Of a DNA stretch of 64,000 bases, positions 8,819-18,182 are shown piece by piece. Within the stretch, counting starts at the first letter, position 1; the number at the start of each line of letters is the position of its first letter. The translations under genes and the position numbers were made by a program. Origin of the DNA: Acinetobacter calcoaceticus (GTDB lineage: Bacteria > Pseudomonadota > Gammaproteobacteria > Pseudomonadales > Moraxellaceae); the NCBI RefSeq assembly GCF_004345325.1, contig NZ_SLVJ01000006.1, positions 90,856-154,855 of the forward strand, written 5' to 3'. The notes beneath the pieces are model-generated. The model ran no database searches. It worked only from the letters and a program-made list of their open reading frames with translations, and was not told where the DNA came from.

Positions 8819-9328
8819 TTAAATACTCAAATAAGTATTTTCCCAACAGTTTCCACTAAACTCACCTTCGACCAATTGCACAAAATGACCATGAACTTGA
8901 TCAATGGCGAGGCAATCATCAACCTCTAATACGCGATCGGTGTGCTGTTTTTGCCAATGTGCTGCAAAGTGTTGTTTTCCTTTCTCTTTAGCAACCATCG
9001 CATTTTGTGCGACCACCAAGACATAGCGATGCAACTCGCCAAACTCACGAGCATCATAACCACCCAAATTGATTAAATAGAGTTTTTGCTGATCTTGTGC
9101 TGGCGCTGCTTGAGCAAAATGCAATTGATAGCGCTTCCCTTCAAATTCCACACCATGGATCTGTGCCCAAGCATCGATATGTAAACCTTGAGCTGCACCA
9201 AACCATGCTTGCTTCAATTGCGGATAAACCTCCTCTAAGGAGTCACCTACGGCCAGCACCACATCATGGACTTCAGTATTGGCACGTTGATGACGACCAC
9301 CCAACATAACGATAAATAGACTTGGCAT
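8819..9328 (-). CDS. DUF1543 domain protein
   Basis: This 169-residue cytoplasmic protein begins SLFIVMLGGRHQRANTEVHD, the start typical of DUF1543 proteins, which have two tandem copies of the same roughly 50-residue fold. In the second copy the block LINLGGYDAREFGELHR echoes the first. No catalytic motif or known function is assigned to the family. The start is the ATG at 9328 because AAGGGGAG lies about six bases upstream; an in-frame frame opening 24 bases earlier lacks such a site. It stands between cysI and trpB on the same strand but is separated from both by non-coding sequence, and from trpB by a terminator. Confidence 0.75.
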   Translation of the reverse strand: MPSLFIVMLGGRHQRANTEVHDVVLAVGDSLEEVYPQLKQAWFGAAQGLHIDAWAQIHGVEFEGKRYQLHFAQAAPAQDQQKLYLINLGGYDAREFGELHRYVLVVAQNAMVAKEKGKQHFAAHWQKQHTDRVLEVDDCLAIDQVHGHFVQLVEGEFSGNCWENTYLSI

Positions 9329-9473
9329 TGCACTCCCCTTGCATCGACTCAAAAAGTCATTTTAATCAATAAACTGCCCTATTTTAATCTTATTTTGAAT
9401 AAAACCATTCACTCCTTCTACCCTATCTTCCCTTCAACGCATCATCGATAAAGCGCCATTGATATAAGGTCAA

Positions 9474-9513
9474 AAAAAATCGTGCTCAATCCAAGGATTC
9501 AGCACGATTTTTA
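9474..9513 (-). terminator. trpB terminator
   Basis: AAAATCGTGCT and AGCACGATTTT form a long stem, with a small secondary stem (ATCC/GGAT) in the loop. The A run to the left is the U tract for the minus-strand trp transcript. Confidence 0.85.
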
Positions 9514-9529
9514 AGTTGAGCATTGAGGC

Positions 9530-10759
9530 TTACATCTCAACCATTTCCACACCATCAATACGAGCCACAGTCATCAAGTCTTTGTCACCACGACCTGACA
9601 CTGTCGCGATAATGATTTGATCTTTAGACATCGTCGGTGCCAATTTGGTCACATAGGCCATGGCGTGGGCGCTTTCAAGCGCTGGGATAATGCCTTCAAT
9701 CTGGGTCAGGTCACGGAAACCTTGTAGCGCTTCCTGATCATTGATCGGCATATATTGCACACGTTGCATATCTTTCAAGAAGCTATGCTCTGGCCCAACG
9801 CCCGGATAATCTAAGCCCGCAGAAATACTGTGGGTTTCCATGATCTGACCTTGCTCATCTGACATCAAATAAGTTCGGTTACCATGCAACACTCCCACTT
9901 GACCGGCATTGAGTGGTGCAGAGTGTTTACCGGTTTCAATGCCATGACCTGCCGCTTCCACGCCAAAAATCTTCACATCTGTATCATTGAGGAAAGGATA
10001 GAATAACCCCATCGCATTTGAGCCACCACCAACACAGGCCACCAAGGCATCAGGTAAACGACCAGCTTGGGTTAAAATTTGTTGACGTGCTTCACGGCCA
10101 ATGATCGATTGGAAATCACGAACCAATTGCGGATAAGGGTGTGGGCCTGCCACAGTACCAATCACATAATAAGTACTGTCTACATGAGTCACCCAATCAC
10201 GCATCGCTTCATTCATAGCATCTTTGAGGGTTTTAGAGCCACTTTCTACAGGGACAACCGTTGCGCCAAGTAAACGCATCCGATAGACATTCATGGCCTG
10301 ACGTTTCACGTCTTCACTGCCCATAAATACCACGCACTCTAGTCCTAGACGTGCAGCAATAGTGGCGGTGGCCACGCCATGCTGACCCGCGCCAGTTTCG
10401 GCAATAATGCGTTTTTTACCAGAGAGCTTGGCCAGTAAAGCCTGACCAATAGTGTTATTCACTTTATGTGAACCAGTGTGATTTAAATCTTCACGTTTTA
10501 AATAAATCTGTGCGCCACCCAATTGCTTAGACCAACGTTCAGCATGATACAAAGGACTCGGACGGCCAACATAGTGTGCCAAATCACGGTCAAATTCTGC
10601 CAAAAACTGCGCATCGTCTTTCATACGGAAATAGAGTTTCTCTAGATCCTGCAATGCAGCCATTAAAGTTTCTGATACAAAACGTCCACCATGAACCCCA
10701 AAATGCCCTTGGTCATCTGGGAATTGGCGATAGTCAATTGTATTACTTTGCTGATCCAC
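9530..10759 (-). CDS. trpB: Tryptophan synthase beta chain
   Basis: TrpB catalyses the PLP-dependent replacement of the serine hydroxyl by indole, the last step of tryptophan synthesis. The 409-residue protein has the PLP-binding Lys in HTGSHKVNN (near residue 97), the phosphate-binding glycine loop [10 protein letters not shown], and the substrate block [10 protein letters not shown]. The initiation codon is GTG (10757-10759), supported by AAGGAG seven bases upstream inside the end of trpF. The two genes overlap by 17 bases, so translation is probably coupled. trpA does not follow: the transcript ends at the terminator 9474-9513, so the alpha subunit must be encoded elsewhere in the genome or outside the window. 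Confidence 0.97.
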   Translation of the reverse strand: MDQQSNTIDYRQFPDDQGHFGVHGGRFVSETLMAALQDLEKLYFRMKDDAQFLAEFDRDLAHYVGRPSPLYHAERWSKQLGGAQIYLKREDLNHTGSHKVNNTIGQALLAKLSGKKRIIAETGAGQHGVATATIAARLGLECVVFMGSEDVKRQAMNVYRMRLLGATVVPVESGSKTLKDAMNEAMRDWVTHVDSTYYVIGTVAGPHPYPQLVRDFQSIIGREARQQILTQAGRLPDALVACVGGGSNAMGLFYPFLNDTDVKIFGVEAAGHGIETGKHSAPLNAGQVGVLHGNRTYLMSDEQGQIMETHSISAGLDYPGVGPEHSFLKDMQRVQYMPINDQEALQGFRDLTQIEGIIPALESAHAMAYVTKLAPTMSKDQIIIATVSGRGDKDLMTVARIDGVEMVEM

Positions 10760-11384
10760 CTTGGACTCCTTGCATAAAGTGTTGAATGAGTTGTTGATCT
10801 TTTATACCTTTGCTCGACTCTACCCCACCACTGACATCGACCGCATAAGCTTGGGTCATACTGATCGCCTGTTGGATATTGTCCGGATTGAGTCCACCTG
10901 CCAAGATTAAAGCCACGTCGGCACGTGGAAATGTTGCCCAATCAAACTGCAACCCTGTACCGCCTTTCAGCTCAGGATGCCACGCATCCAAGAGCACTGC
11001 ACTTGCGCCCGCTTGATGATATTGCTGGATCAACGCAGGTAAATCCAGATCAGCTTTGACTTGCAGGGCTTTGTACCAACGACGTCCGGTTTGCTGGGCA
11101 ATCATGCGACATTGTTCGGGTGTTTCATCGCCATGTAACTGTAACACATCAATAGGAACATGCTGCAAGACTGTCTTGATCTCATCTGCACTGGCATTAA
11201 CAAATAAACCCACGATGCTTACATAAGCGGGGATATGCTGGACAAGGCTTTGCGCGAGTTCAATACTGACATGACGTGGGCTAGGTGCATAGAACACCAG
11301 TCCGATCGCATCCGCACCTGCATCGACAGCGGCATGGATGTCTTCCACTCGGGTAATTCCACAAATTTTGACACGGGTTCGCAT
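10743..11384 (-). CDS. trpF: Phosphoribosylanthranilate isomerase
   Basis: TrpF converts phosphoribosylanthranilate to CdRP in tryptophan synthesis. The 213-residue single-domain TIM barrel begins [13 protein letters not shown], with the catalytic Cys at about residue 8, and has LQLHGDE and a catalytic Asp in [10 protein letters not shown] near residue 180. It is the first gene of a trpF-trpB pair and overlaps trpB by 17 bases. The monofunctional form, not fused to TrpC, agrees with the arrangement in Acinetobacter and pseudomonads. The gene reads away from the cobalamin riboswitch region and must have its own promoter between 11385 and about 11500. Confidence 0.95.
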   Translation of the reverse strand: MRTRVKICGITRVEDIHAAVDAGADAIGLVFYAPSPRHVSIELAQSLVQHIPAYVSIVGLFVNASADEIKTVLQHVPIDVLQLHGDETPEQCRMIAQQTGRRWYKALQVKADLDLPALIQQYHQAGASAVLLDAWHPELKGGTGLQFDWATFPRADVALILAGGLNPDNIQQAISMTQAYAVDVSGGVESSKGIKDQQLIQHFMQGVQGGSAK

Positions 11385-11500
11385 AAATTACAGGCTCAAA
11401 TCAAAGGTTGACCAAATCGCTTTAAATCAGGTTAAGACTCAGCATTGTAATAGAAATTCGGAACGATGAGTGAAAGTTAAATCTGAATATCTGTTTTTCA

Positions 11501-11529
11501 TTGTCTATAGTTTCGGCAGTCTTTATACT
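11501..11529 (+). promoter_or_regulatory. Promoter of the cobalamin riboswitch / btuB transcript
   Basis: TTGTCT (11501-11506) and TATACT (11524-11529) are spaced by 17 bp, placing the start near 11536, just before the first conserved riboswitch segment. Confidence 0.65.
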
Positions 11530-11535
11530 GCGCGC

Positions 11536-11755
11536 CTATAGCAACGAGTCTCGCCTAAAAGCCTAGGGAATTTGGTGTAATGCCAAGACTGCCCCCGCAA
11601 CGGTAAGAATGAAAACCATATCCTATAAGTGAAAACTTAAGCCACTGCACCTGTGTGGGAAGGTGGATATGGATGATGACTGAAATCCAGTTCAATCTTA
11701 TATTCGAGTCCGGAAACCTGCTTGTTGTCCCCTCTACATAAAACGTTCACGGGGA
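11536..11755 (+). promoter_or_regulatory. Cobalamin (B12) riboswitch with ribosome-site sequestering stem
   Basis: The region contains the conserved adenosylcobalamin aptamer segments in order: a GGGAA-type strand followed by GGTG-AA-GCC (about 11567-11585), CTGCCCCCGCAACGGTAA (11589-11606), GCCACTG (11641-11647) and the B12-box-like GTCCGGAAACCTGC (11708-11721). Downstream, TCCCC at 11728-11732 can pair with GGGGA at 11751-11755, which is the ribosome-binding site of the receptor gene. Control of translation initiation is therefore the likely output: cobalamin binding would favour occlusion of the start. The aptamer identification is secure; the exact borders are approximate. Confidence 0.92.
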
Positions 11756-11763
11756 GTGAATGT

Positions 11764-13656
11764 ATGGAGCCAAATATGTCTACGCAACTTCAACAGACCA
11801 CATTGGTCGGTGCAATCGCACTGGCAATGGGTTTATCAACATCAGTTTTCGCCAATACCACAGCTACAGCTGAGCGCAACATTGTTACCCTAGAACCTCT
11901 TGTGGTGACTGCAACTCGCTCAGAGCAAAAAATAGAATCTGTACCGGCACGTATCAATATTATTGAAGCATCAGTCTTAGAACAATCTCCCATTGCCGAA
12001 CTCCCTCACCTGCTCATGAGAGATGCTTCAATCAATATGGTCCAAAGTGGCGGTTATGGGCAAATTTCCTCTATATTTTTACGTGGTGCCAATTCCAATC
12101 AGACCCTGATCTTACGTGATGGCGTACGTCTTAACACAGCAACAACGGGCGCACCTTCGCTTGCGTTTATTGATACCACCGATATTAAACAAATCGAAGT
12201 ACTCAAAGGCCCTGCGTCTGTGTTGTATGGAACTGACGCCATCGCGGGTGTTGTTCAACTGATCTCTAAAACACCAGAAAAAACATCCGCCTTTGTTACA
12301 GGTGAAATAGGCGAAAATAATACCTATAAATCTATTGTCGGGGCAGATTTAGCCCAAGATGGCTTTTATGCACAAATTCGTGGTCAACGCCTTGAAACAG
12401 ATGGTACACAGGTCACTGATTTTAAAAATAGCAATGTAAAAACAGCAGACTATGATCAAAAAGGCTTTAGTACTAAATTTGGTGTAGAAAAAGAAGACTA
12501 TGCTTTATCTGTAGACTACCAACAAAATCAAGGCTCTACAGGCTATATTGATTGCGCAGCATCGGATGCAAGTTATAACTGCATTCAACTTAAGAATGTA
12601 AATCAAGACTTTAAAAATGAAATTGTGAATATTAAAGGACGGGTCAACTTAAATGCTGATGTCTCTTTAAATGCGCGATTATCTCAATTTAAAGATGATA
12701 TTGAGCAAAAAAATAAAAACTTTGCGGGTACTTTGGACTTTATCAATAGTAAAACTCAAGAAGCCGAGCTTTATGGGAAATGGCAATTTACGCCACAACA
12801 AAATGTATTGATTGGTACCACATATCAAAACATTAAAGGAGATGCCCTCTCCTTTGCAGCACCCTATAAGGGCGATGTTGATTCCATGGGCTATTACATA
12901 CAACATCAATACAACGATCAGGGTTTAAGTACTCAAGTCGGTTTACGTGTTGAAGACAATCAAAAATACGGCACGCATACTGTTGGTCAAGCAGCCGTAC
13001 GTTACCAAGTTCTACCGTTGACCAGTGTTTACGCTAACATTGGCACAGCATTTAGATCGCCTACACTGAATGAACTTTATAGTGCATATGGCAACGCTGA
13101 CCTCAATCCAGAAGAAAGTACCTCTTATGAAATTGGTATAGATCAAGAACTTAATTATGGTCTAACCACAGGTTTATCACTCTACAAAACCAAAGTCGAA
13201 GACTTGATTGAAATGGATTCACGTAACAACTACAAAAATGGCAATATCAGTAAAGCCAACTTTGAAGGTGGTGAAACCTATTTAGCTTTCCAACAAGATC
13301 AATGGTTTGCGAAGGCATCTTATCACTATGTAAAAACTGAAAACGAAGTAACTAAACAAGAACTGAATCGTCGCCCTCGTCAAAGCTTTACCTTTACCGC
13401 GGGTCTACAAAATGAAATCTATGGCTTAAGTGGATCATTATCATCAAAATCTTCTGCTAAAGATTATCAACAAGATTCTCCGGGATACGCAACTGTTGAC
13501 TTAAATGCGTATTGGAATATCAATCCAAATGTCAAAGTCTTTACCAATATTGAAAATGTGGGTGATGTGGAATACAAAACTGCCTCATATGGTGGGGGCT
13601 ATTATTATGTGAATGGTGGCCGTGTAGCATCTGCTGGTGTGACATTTAAATACTAA
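11764..13656 (+). CDS. btuB: TonB-dependent vitamin B12 receptor BtuB
   Basis: This 630-residue outer-membrane receptor imports cobalamin using TonB energy. A signal peptide of about 30 residues ending VFA is followed by a TonB box region (LEPLVVTATR), a plug domain with the blocks VPARINII, LRGANSNQTLILRDGVR and VLKGPASVLYGTDAIAGVV, and a 22-strand barrel ending in an aromatic residue (FKY). The late-barrel signature GTAFRSPTLNELY is present. The start is the ATG at 11764 with GGGGAG upstream. The cobalamin riboswitch in its leader and the cob(I)alamin adenosyltransferase gene downstream identify the substrate. An in-frame ATG at 11776 is a possible alternative start. Confidence 0.93.
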   Translation: MEPNMSTQLQQTTLVGAIALAMGLSTSVFANTTATAERNIVTLEPLVVTATRSEQKIESVPARINIIEASVLEQSPIAELPHLLMRDASINMVQSGGYGQISSIFLRGANSNQTLILRDGVRLNTATTGAPSLAFIDTTDIKQIEVLKGPASVLYGTDAIAGVVQLISKTPEKTSAFVTGEIGENNTYKSIVGADLAQDGFYAQIRGQRLETDGTQVTDFKNSNVKTADYDQKGFSTKFGVEKEDYALSVDYQQNQGSTGYIDCAASDASYNCIQLKNVNQDFKNEIVNIKGRVNLNADVSLNARLSQFKDDIEQKNKNFAGTLDFINSKTQEAELYGKWQFTPQQNVLIGTTYQNIKGDALSFAAPYKGDVDSMGYYIQHQYNDQGLSTQVGLRVEDNQKYGTHTVGQAAVRYQVLPLTSVYANIGTAFRSPTLNELYSAYGNADLNPEESTSYEIGIDQELNYGLTTGLSLYKTKVEDLIEMDSRNNYKNGNISKANFEGGETYLAFQQDQWFAKASYHYVKTENEVTKQELNRRPRQSFTFTAGLQNEIYGLSGSLSSKSSAKDYQQDSPGYATVDLNAYWNINPNVKVFTNIENVGDVEYKTASYGGGYYYVNGGRVASAGVTFKY

Positions 13657-13676
13657 GCTTCCCTTTAAAGCAGTTT

Positions 13677-13706
13677 CATCCATTGAATGGCTACATCCAT
13701 TGAATG
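13677..13706 (+). repeat. Short direct repeat downstream of btuB
   Basis: CATCCATTGAATG occurs twice with starts 17 bp apart (13677 and 13694). It has no evident function and may be slippage or a chance duplication. Confidence 0.5.
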
Positions 13707-13714
13707 AATGTCAA

Positions 13715-13749
13715 GGATAATGTCATGACTGTGGCATTGTCCTTTTTTA
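13715..13749 (+). terminator. btuB terminator
   Basis: An 11-bp stem (GGATAATGTCA with TGGCATTGTCC, two G-U pairs) is followed by six T residues. It lies between btuB and the adenosyltransferase gene, so the latter may be only partly co-transcribed with btuB. Confidence 0.8.
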
Positions 13750-13779
13750 TACACTTAGAAATTAAGAGTAGGAATATTT

Positions 13780-14364
13780 ATGGGACATCGTTTAAGTAAA
13801 ATCTATACCCGAACTGGTGATACCGGTACCACAGGACTGGGCGATGGATCACGTGTTGCCAAGGATGATTTACGTATCCATGCACTGGGTGATGTTGATG
13901 AATTGAACGCCATCATCGGGGTATTGCGTGCTCAGATCAGTCATAGCACGGTCCAAGATCAAGCTGCGTGGGATAAATCATTGAGTTTGATCCAGCACTG
14001 GTTATTCGATTTAGGTGGTGAAGTGTGTATCCCCAACTATCACCTCCTACAGAGCCTCTGCATCGACTATCTAGAGCAAGATATAGACCGTATGAATCAG
14101 GACTTGCCAATGCTCAAGGAATTCATTTTGCCTTCGGGAAGCTTGAATTGTAGTTATGCCCATCAAGCCCGTGCAGTCTGCCGCCGCGCTGAACGTAGCT
14201 TAATGACGGTGCATGCCCGTGATCAGAACATTCAAGCCACTGCCTTACAACTGTTAAATCGTCTATCAGATTGGTTGTTCGTGGCTTCACGTGCCTTGCA
14301 ACGTTCTGAGGGCGGTCAGGAAGTGCTGTGGCAAAAAAATATTAATGACAGTATTGCGCCTTAA
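13780..14364 (+). CDS. Cob(I)alamin adenosyltransferase, PduO type
   Basis: This 194-residue ATP:cob(I)alamin adenosyltransferase makes coenzyme B12 from imported cobalamin. The N-terminal ATP loop TRTGDTGTTGLGDGSRV is near residue 10, followed by GDVDELNAIIG, FILPSGS and the RAVCRRAER helix with the conserved Arg/Glu pair. All are PduO-family landmarks, distinct from CobA/BtuR. Its position next to BtuB makes a salvage module: import, then adenosylation. No de novo corrin genes are present in the window. Start at the ATG 13780 with GGAA upstream. It is followed, without a clear terminator, by the GDPD gene. Confidence 0.93.
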   Translation: MGHRLSKIYTRTGDTGTTGLGDGSRVAKDDLRIHALGDVDELNAIIGVLRAQISHSTVQDQAAWDKSLSLIQHWLFDLGGEVCIPNYHLLQSLCIDYLEQDIDRMNQDLPMLKEFILPSGSLNCSYAHQARAVCRRAERSLMTVHARDQNIQATALQLLNRLSDWLFVASRALQRSEGGQEVLWQKNINDSIAP

Positions 14365-14443
14365 TGAAAGTCACGCCTTGAATATCGGCCTGATTTTGTC
14401 TATACATGGATGACAAGTCGATTCGTTCTGGGTGAGTAAATTC

Positions 14444-15163
14444 ATGCAAATCATTGGTCATCGTGGTGCTCGCGGCGAAGCCCCTGAAAATACCTTAGTG
14501 GGTTTTGAATATCTGCGTGATTTGGGATTGAGTGCCGTCGAGTTTGATGTGCGCCAACTCGCAGATCATGAATTGATTGTGATGCATGATGACAACTTCA
14601 TTCGCACTGCAGGTGTAGTACAAGACCTCTACGCCTGCACACACAGCGAACTATTGGGCTTTAATCAAGCCTCAAGCTGGCCAAACTGGCCGATTCAGGC
14701 CACCCCCTTACTGTCTCAAGCCCTTAAAATCATGACCGGTTTTCAACACATCGAAGTTGAAGTCAAAGCTGTAGAGAACATGGCTGAGGCAGAACGTTTG
14801 GTGGTGCGCCTTCAACAGGAATTGCAAGGTTTTGAACACAACGCTGTGATTACTAGCTTTGATCAACAGGTTTTAGCGGTATTGCAACAACAGTCCTCTC
14901 CGTTTAAACGTGGTTTATTGATTGAAAATCCACGCTTAAAACATCCGATTGAACTGGCCTTAAGCTATGGCTGCTGTCAAATTGGCTGGATGGATAGTCT
15001 AGCAACGAATGAACGTATCGCTGCTACACATCAGGCAGATTTACAAGTCAGTGTCTGGACCGTCAATGATATTGATCGTGCCAAACAACTCCGTGAACTC
15101 GGTGTAAATGGTTTGATTACTGATTTCCCAAAGCGCTTTCAGCAGCAGTTAAACAGCGCTTAA
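14444..15163 (+). CDS. Glycerophosphodiester phosphodiesterase
   Basis: This 239-residue GDPD-family enzyme hydrolyses deacylated phospholipids to sn-glycerol 3-phosphate and an alcohol. The catalytic first His is in HRGARGEAPENT at residues 6-17, the metal ligands are in VEFDVR, and the second catalytic His is in VMHDD. The C-terminus shows the family block VSVWTVNDIDRAKQLRELGVNGLITDFP. No signal peptide is seen, so it is a cytosolic UgpQ-like rather than periplasmic GlpQ-like form. A GTG at 14432 is in frame, but the ATG at 14444 is preferred because GGTGAG precedes it by about eight bases. Confidence 0.92.
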   Translation: MQIIGHRGARGEAPENTLVGFEYLRDLGLSAVEFDVRQLADHELIVMHDDNFIRTAGVVQDLYACTHSELLGFNQASSWPNWPIQATPLLSQALKIMTGFQHIEVEVKAVENMAEAERLVVRLQQELQGFEHNAVITSFDQQVLAVLQQQSSPFKRGLLIENPRLKHPIELALSYGCCQIGWMDSLATNERIAATHQADLQVSVWTVNDIDRAKQLRELGVNGLITDFPKRFQQQLNSA

Positions 15164-15302
15164 CACTTAACTTAAACTAAACTGATCGGTTTTAACTTTA
15201 TTCTAAGCCAATCATTTACATCATAATTCTAACACTATCGTTTCTTCAGTCGTGTAAGGTTTTTCTCTACGGTAAAACCAATCAAATACATGACTTATTC
15301 TG

Positions 15303-15356
15303 TTACCGTTGAATTGAATACAATTGTACAATAATGCTAGTGAACATTTGTACGCT
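15303..15356 (+). promoter_or_regulatory. Desaturase promoter with candidate DesT/FabR-like operator
   Basis: TTACCG and TACAAT (15327-15332) with an 18-bp spacer form a plausible promoter. At 15339-15356 lies AGTGAACATTTGTACGCT, an imperfect palindrome of the pattern AGnGnACAnnTGTnCnCT. This resembles the operators of the TetR-family unsaturated-fatty-acid regulators FabR and DesT as I recall them. It overlaps the expected transcription start, a position suited to repression. Confidence 0.5.
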
Positions 15357-15450
15357 CATGCTAATATCCATTGCAGCATAGCGCATAAAAAAAGTTCAGC
15401 TATGTTTCGATTATTGACTACCTCTCAGGTCTCTAGGAGTGCTGTTGGAG

Positions 15451-16617
15451 ATGAATCCTCCCCTACCCAAAGCCCCGATCAACTGGATTGCGATATTTGC
15501 ACTGATCTTTTTACCGATCGTTGCCGTGATTGCGATTCCCCTTTATGCCTACCACTATGATTTTAGTACCGCGGCATGGGTCAGTTTACTTGTACTTCTT
15601 GGTACAAGTAGTCTGGGTATTACTGCTGGTTATCACCGTTTATGGGCTCACAAAGCCTATGAAGCGTCACTCCCATTGAAAATCATTTTGATGCTCATGG
15701 GTACTTTTGCGGTTCAAAACAGTATTTTGTTCTGGTCATCAGGCCACCGTACCCATCATCGTCATGTCGATGATATCGATAAAGATCCATATTCGATTAA
15801 TCGTGGATTTTGGTATGCGCATATTGGTTGGATGTTACGAGACTATCCTGCAGCCGAACCTGAATTTAGAAATGCACCTGATTTGTTAAATGACAAGTTG
15901 GTGATGTTCCAACACAAATATTATGTTCCTTTGGTGGTTGCAGTACATGTGGCCATTTTGGGCATCGTCGGTTGGGCGGTTGGCGATATGTGGGGTGTGG
16001 TTCTACTTGGCGGTTTACTGCGTCTGATCCTCAGTCATCATGTCACTTTCTTTATTAACTCACTGTGTCACATGTGGGGCAAGCGTCCATATACCGACGA
16101 AAATACCGCTCGTGATAATTTCTGGTTAGCCATCGCCACTTGGGGTGAGGGTTATCATAACTATCACCATATCTTCCAATACGATTATCGTAATGGTGTG
16201 AAGTGGTGGCAATATGATCCAACCAAATGGTTAATTTGGTCTTGTTCTAAACTTGGTCTGGCAAAAAATTTACGCCGCATACCGAGCTTCAATATCAAAA
16301 AAGCAGAGTTAGCAATGCGTTTTAAATATGCCGAGCAAGATTTAGCGGTATATGGTCATGATATGAATGCCGATCTGAATGCGATGAAACAAAAAGTTGC
16401 TCAAGAATATGAAGCATTTACCCATACCTTGAATGATTGGACCAAATTGAAAGAACAAGAGCTACATGCCAAAAAAGCGGCCGTGGCTGAAAAAATCCAT
16501 AATATGGATATTAAGTTAAAAGTTGATTTTCAATTGGTGGAACAAAAACTCAGTTTCCATCGTGAACGTCTAGAAACTTTAATGCGTAATATTAAAAAGA
16601 CCACGCTTGCTGAGTAA
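15451..16617 (+). CDS. Membrane fatty acid desaturase (acyl-CoA delta-9 type)
   Basis: This 388-residue integral-membrane di-iron desaturase inserts a double bond in saturated acyl chains. The three histidine boxes are present: HRLWAH (about residue 62), HRTHHRH (about residue 98) and HNYHH (about residue 234), along with four hydrophobic segments around 12-57 and 152-200. The last ~110 residues form a charged, Ala/Lys/Glu-rich helical extension beyond the standard core, probably coiled coil. The ATG at 15451 is chosen over an upstream GTG (15439) because AGGAG precedes it. No electron-transfer partner gene (ferredoxin reductase) or TetR regulator gene is adjacent. The operator-like palindrome upstream suggests control by the unsaturated/saturated acyl-CoA ratio. 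Confidence 0.9.
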   Translation: MNPPLPKAPINWIAIFALIFLPIVAVIAIPLYAYHYDFSTAAWVSLLVLLGTSSLGITAGYHRLWAHKAYEASLPLKIILMLMGTFAVQNSILFWSSGHRTHHRHVDDIDKDPYSINRGFWYAHIGWMLRDYPAAEPEFRNAPDLLNDKLVMFQHKYYVPLVVAVHVAILGIVGWAVGDMWGVVLLGGLLRLILSHHVTFFINSLCHMWGKRPYTDENTARDNFWLAIATWGEGYHNYHHIFQYDYRNGVKWWQYDPTKWLIWSCSKLGLAKNLRRIPSFNIKKAELAMRFKYAEQDLAVYGHDMNADLNAMKQKVAQEYEAFTHTLNDWTKLKEQELHAKKAAVAEKIHNMDIKLKVDFQLVEQKLSFHRERLETLMRNIKKTTLAE

Positions 16618-16634
16618 AGCTCATCAGCACCATA

Positions 16635-16663
16635 AAACATCCCCGACTTCGGGGATGTTTTAT
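16635..16663 (+). terminator. Desaturase gene terminator
   Basis: An 11-bp stem, AAACATCCCCG with CGGGGATGTTT, has a very short loop and is followed by TTATTAT. Confidence 0.8.
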
Positions 16664-16719
16664 TATCGGCCTCATAATTTGCTATAGTAAAACTACAATT
16701 TTTCCCGCGTTGTATTGCC

Positions 16720-18171
16720 ATGCAGTTTATTTCTCGCTATCCCTCCCTAGACCCACGCCTCTATCACCCACAGTTGCCTCGTCCACTGATCGGTGCGAAA
16801 GCAGGTCATTTCAATCATGCGCTAGCTGATGAACTGAACTGGTCCGCCGAGGAAAAACAACAATGGGTTGAAATCTGTAGTGGTCAAAAGACCTTTGCCG
16901 AATTTAACCCCTTGGCCATGGTCTATGCAGGCCATCAGTTTGGCCAGTGGGCGGGACAACTTGGTGATGGTCGCGGACTGTTGATTGCTCAAGTCCAAGC
17001 ACGAAATGGCCAAGTGATTGATCTGCATTTAAAAGGTGCAGGTAAGACCCCGTATTCACGCATGGGGGATGGTCGTGCAGTACTGCGTTCGGTGATACGA
17101 GAATACTTAGCCGGTCATGCCTTAACGGCACTCGGCATTCCCTCAAGCAATGCGGTCGGTTTCACCACGTCCACGCAACCGATTCAACGTGAAAGCATGG
17201 AAATGGGGGCAATGATGCTTCGAAGCAGTGATAGTCATATCCGCTTGGGACACTTTGAATGGATCAATCAATACGCACCCGATCTCCTGCCTGAATTTGT
17301 GCAGCAATGCATCACATGGCATTACCCAGAATGTCTTACTGCTGAACAACCCATCCTCGCATTTGCTGAACAGGTGATCAAACGTACCGCCTGCATGATC
17401 GCCAAATGGCAATTGTGCGGCTTTGCTCACGGCGTCATGAATACCGACAATTTAAATATTACCGGTTCAACACTCGACTTTGGGCCCTATGGCTTTATGG
17501 AGCGCTTCCGTCCGAACTGGATCAACAACCATTCAGATCATCATGGACGTTATAGTTATCAACAACAGCCAAGTGTAGGACATTGGAATCTGTGGGTCTG
17601 GCTCAACAATTTAATCCCATTGGCAAGTGCTGAGGATAAAGAACATTTCAAACAACAATTGGCCGAATGTCTCAAGCATTTTGAAACAAGCTTCGTCGAA
17701 CATTACCGCATCGGGATGTGTGAAAAGATGGGTCTACCCGCATTTCACAAAGACAGTTTTGATTGTGCTTTGGCCTTTTTGAATATCTTGCAAAGCGAAC
17801 AACTCGACTATAGTCAGAGCTTTATTCGACTACAGCAACAGGACTACACCGCCCTGAGAGATGATTGTTTAAACCTACGTCAATTTGATGATTTCCTCAG
17901 TCTTTTTCAGCAGATCCGCCAGCATCTAGACCCTGATTCATTAGATGCATTGGATACCGCCATGCAACAGGCCAATCCGCGCTATATCTTGCGCAATCAC
18001 ATGGCTCAGACGGCAATTACACTGGCCGAGCAAGGTGACTTTTCTGAGGTAGAGCGATTGTTTCAACTGCTCAGCCAACCCTATAGCCATCAAAAAGAAC
18101 GTGAACGTAGCGCCGACATCGGTCCATTGGCCAGTGATCAAGCTGAAGTAATGGTCAGTTGCTCATCTTAA
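16720..18171 (+). CDS. selO: Protein adenylyltransferase SelO (YdiU family)
   Basis: This 483-residue pseudokinase-fold enzyme transfers AMP to Ser/Thr/Tyr of target proteins, a role in redox stress shown for SelO in other organisms. Family blocks present are FAEFNPLAMVYAGHQFGQWAGQLGDGRG, LKGAGKTPYSR (ATP-binding Lys), DGRAVLRSVIREYL, GVMNTDNLNITG and the metal-binding DFGPYGF. The protein ends VSCSS. The penultimate Cys stands where eukaryotic SelO proteins carry selenocysteine, and it matches the regulatory C-terminal Cys of the E. coli enzyme. Start at the ATG 16720. It is monocistronic, bracketed by the desaturase terminator and the DnaA-box hairpin. Confidence 0.94.
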   Translation: MQFISRYPSLDPRLYHPQLPRPLIGAKAGHFNHALADELNWSAEEKQQWVEICSGQKTFAEFNPLAMVYAGHQFGQWAGQLGDGRGLLIAQVQARNGQVIDLHLKGAGKTPYSRMGDGRAVLRSVIREYLAGHALTALGIPSSNAVGFTTSTQPIQRESMEMGAMMLRSSDSHIRLGHFEWINQYAPDLLPEFVQQCITWHYPECLTAEQPILAFAEQVIKRTACMIAKWQLCGFAHGVMNTDNLNITGSTLDFGPYGFMERFRPNWINNHSDHHGRYSYQQQPSVGHWNLWVWLNNLIPLASAEDKEHFKQQLAECLKHFETSFVEHYRIGMCEKMGLPAFHKDSFDCALAFLNILQSEQLDYSQSFIRLQQQDYTALRDDCLNLRQFDDFLSLFQQIRQHLDPDSLDALDTAMQQANPRYILRNHMAQTAITLAEQGDFSEVERLFQLLSQPYSHQKERERSADIGPLASDQAEVMVSCSS

Positions 18172-18182
18172 AAGTAGTAGAG

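Noticed and set aside
13677..13706. Pair of CATCCATTGAATG repeats considered as a CRISPR unit or attachment site
   Set aside because: There are only two copies, each 13 bp, separated by four bases, with no leader, cas genes or integrase.
14432..14434. GTG as the start of the GDPD gene
   Set aside because: The GGTGAG bases around it fit better as the ribosome site of the ATG at 14444.
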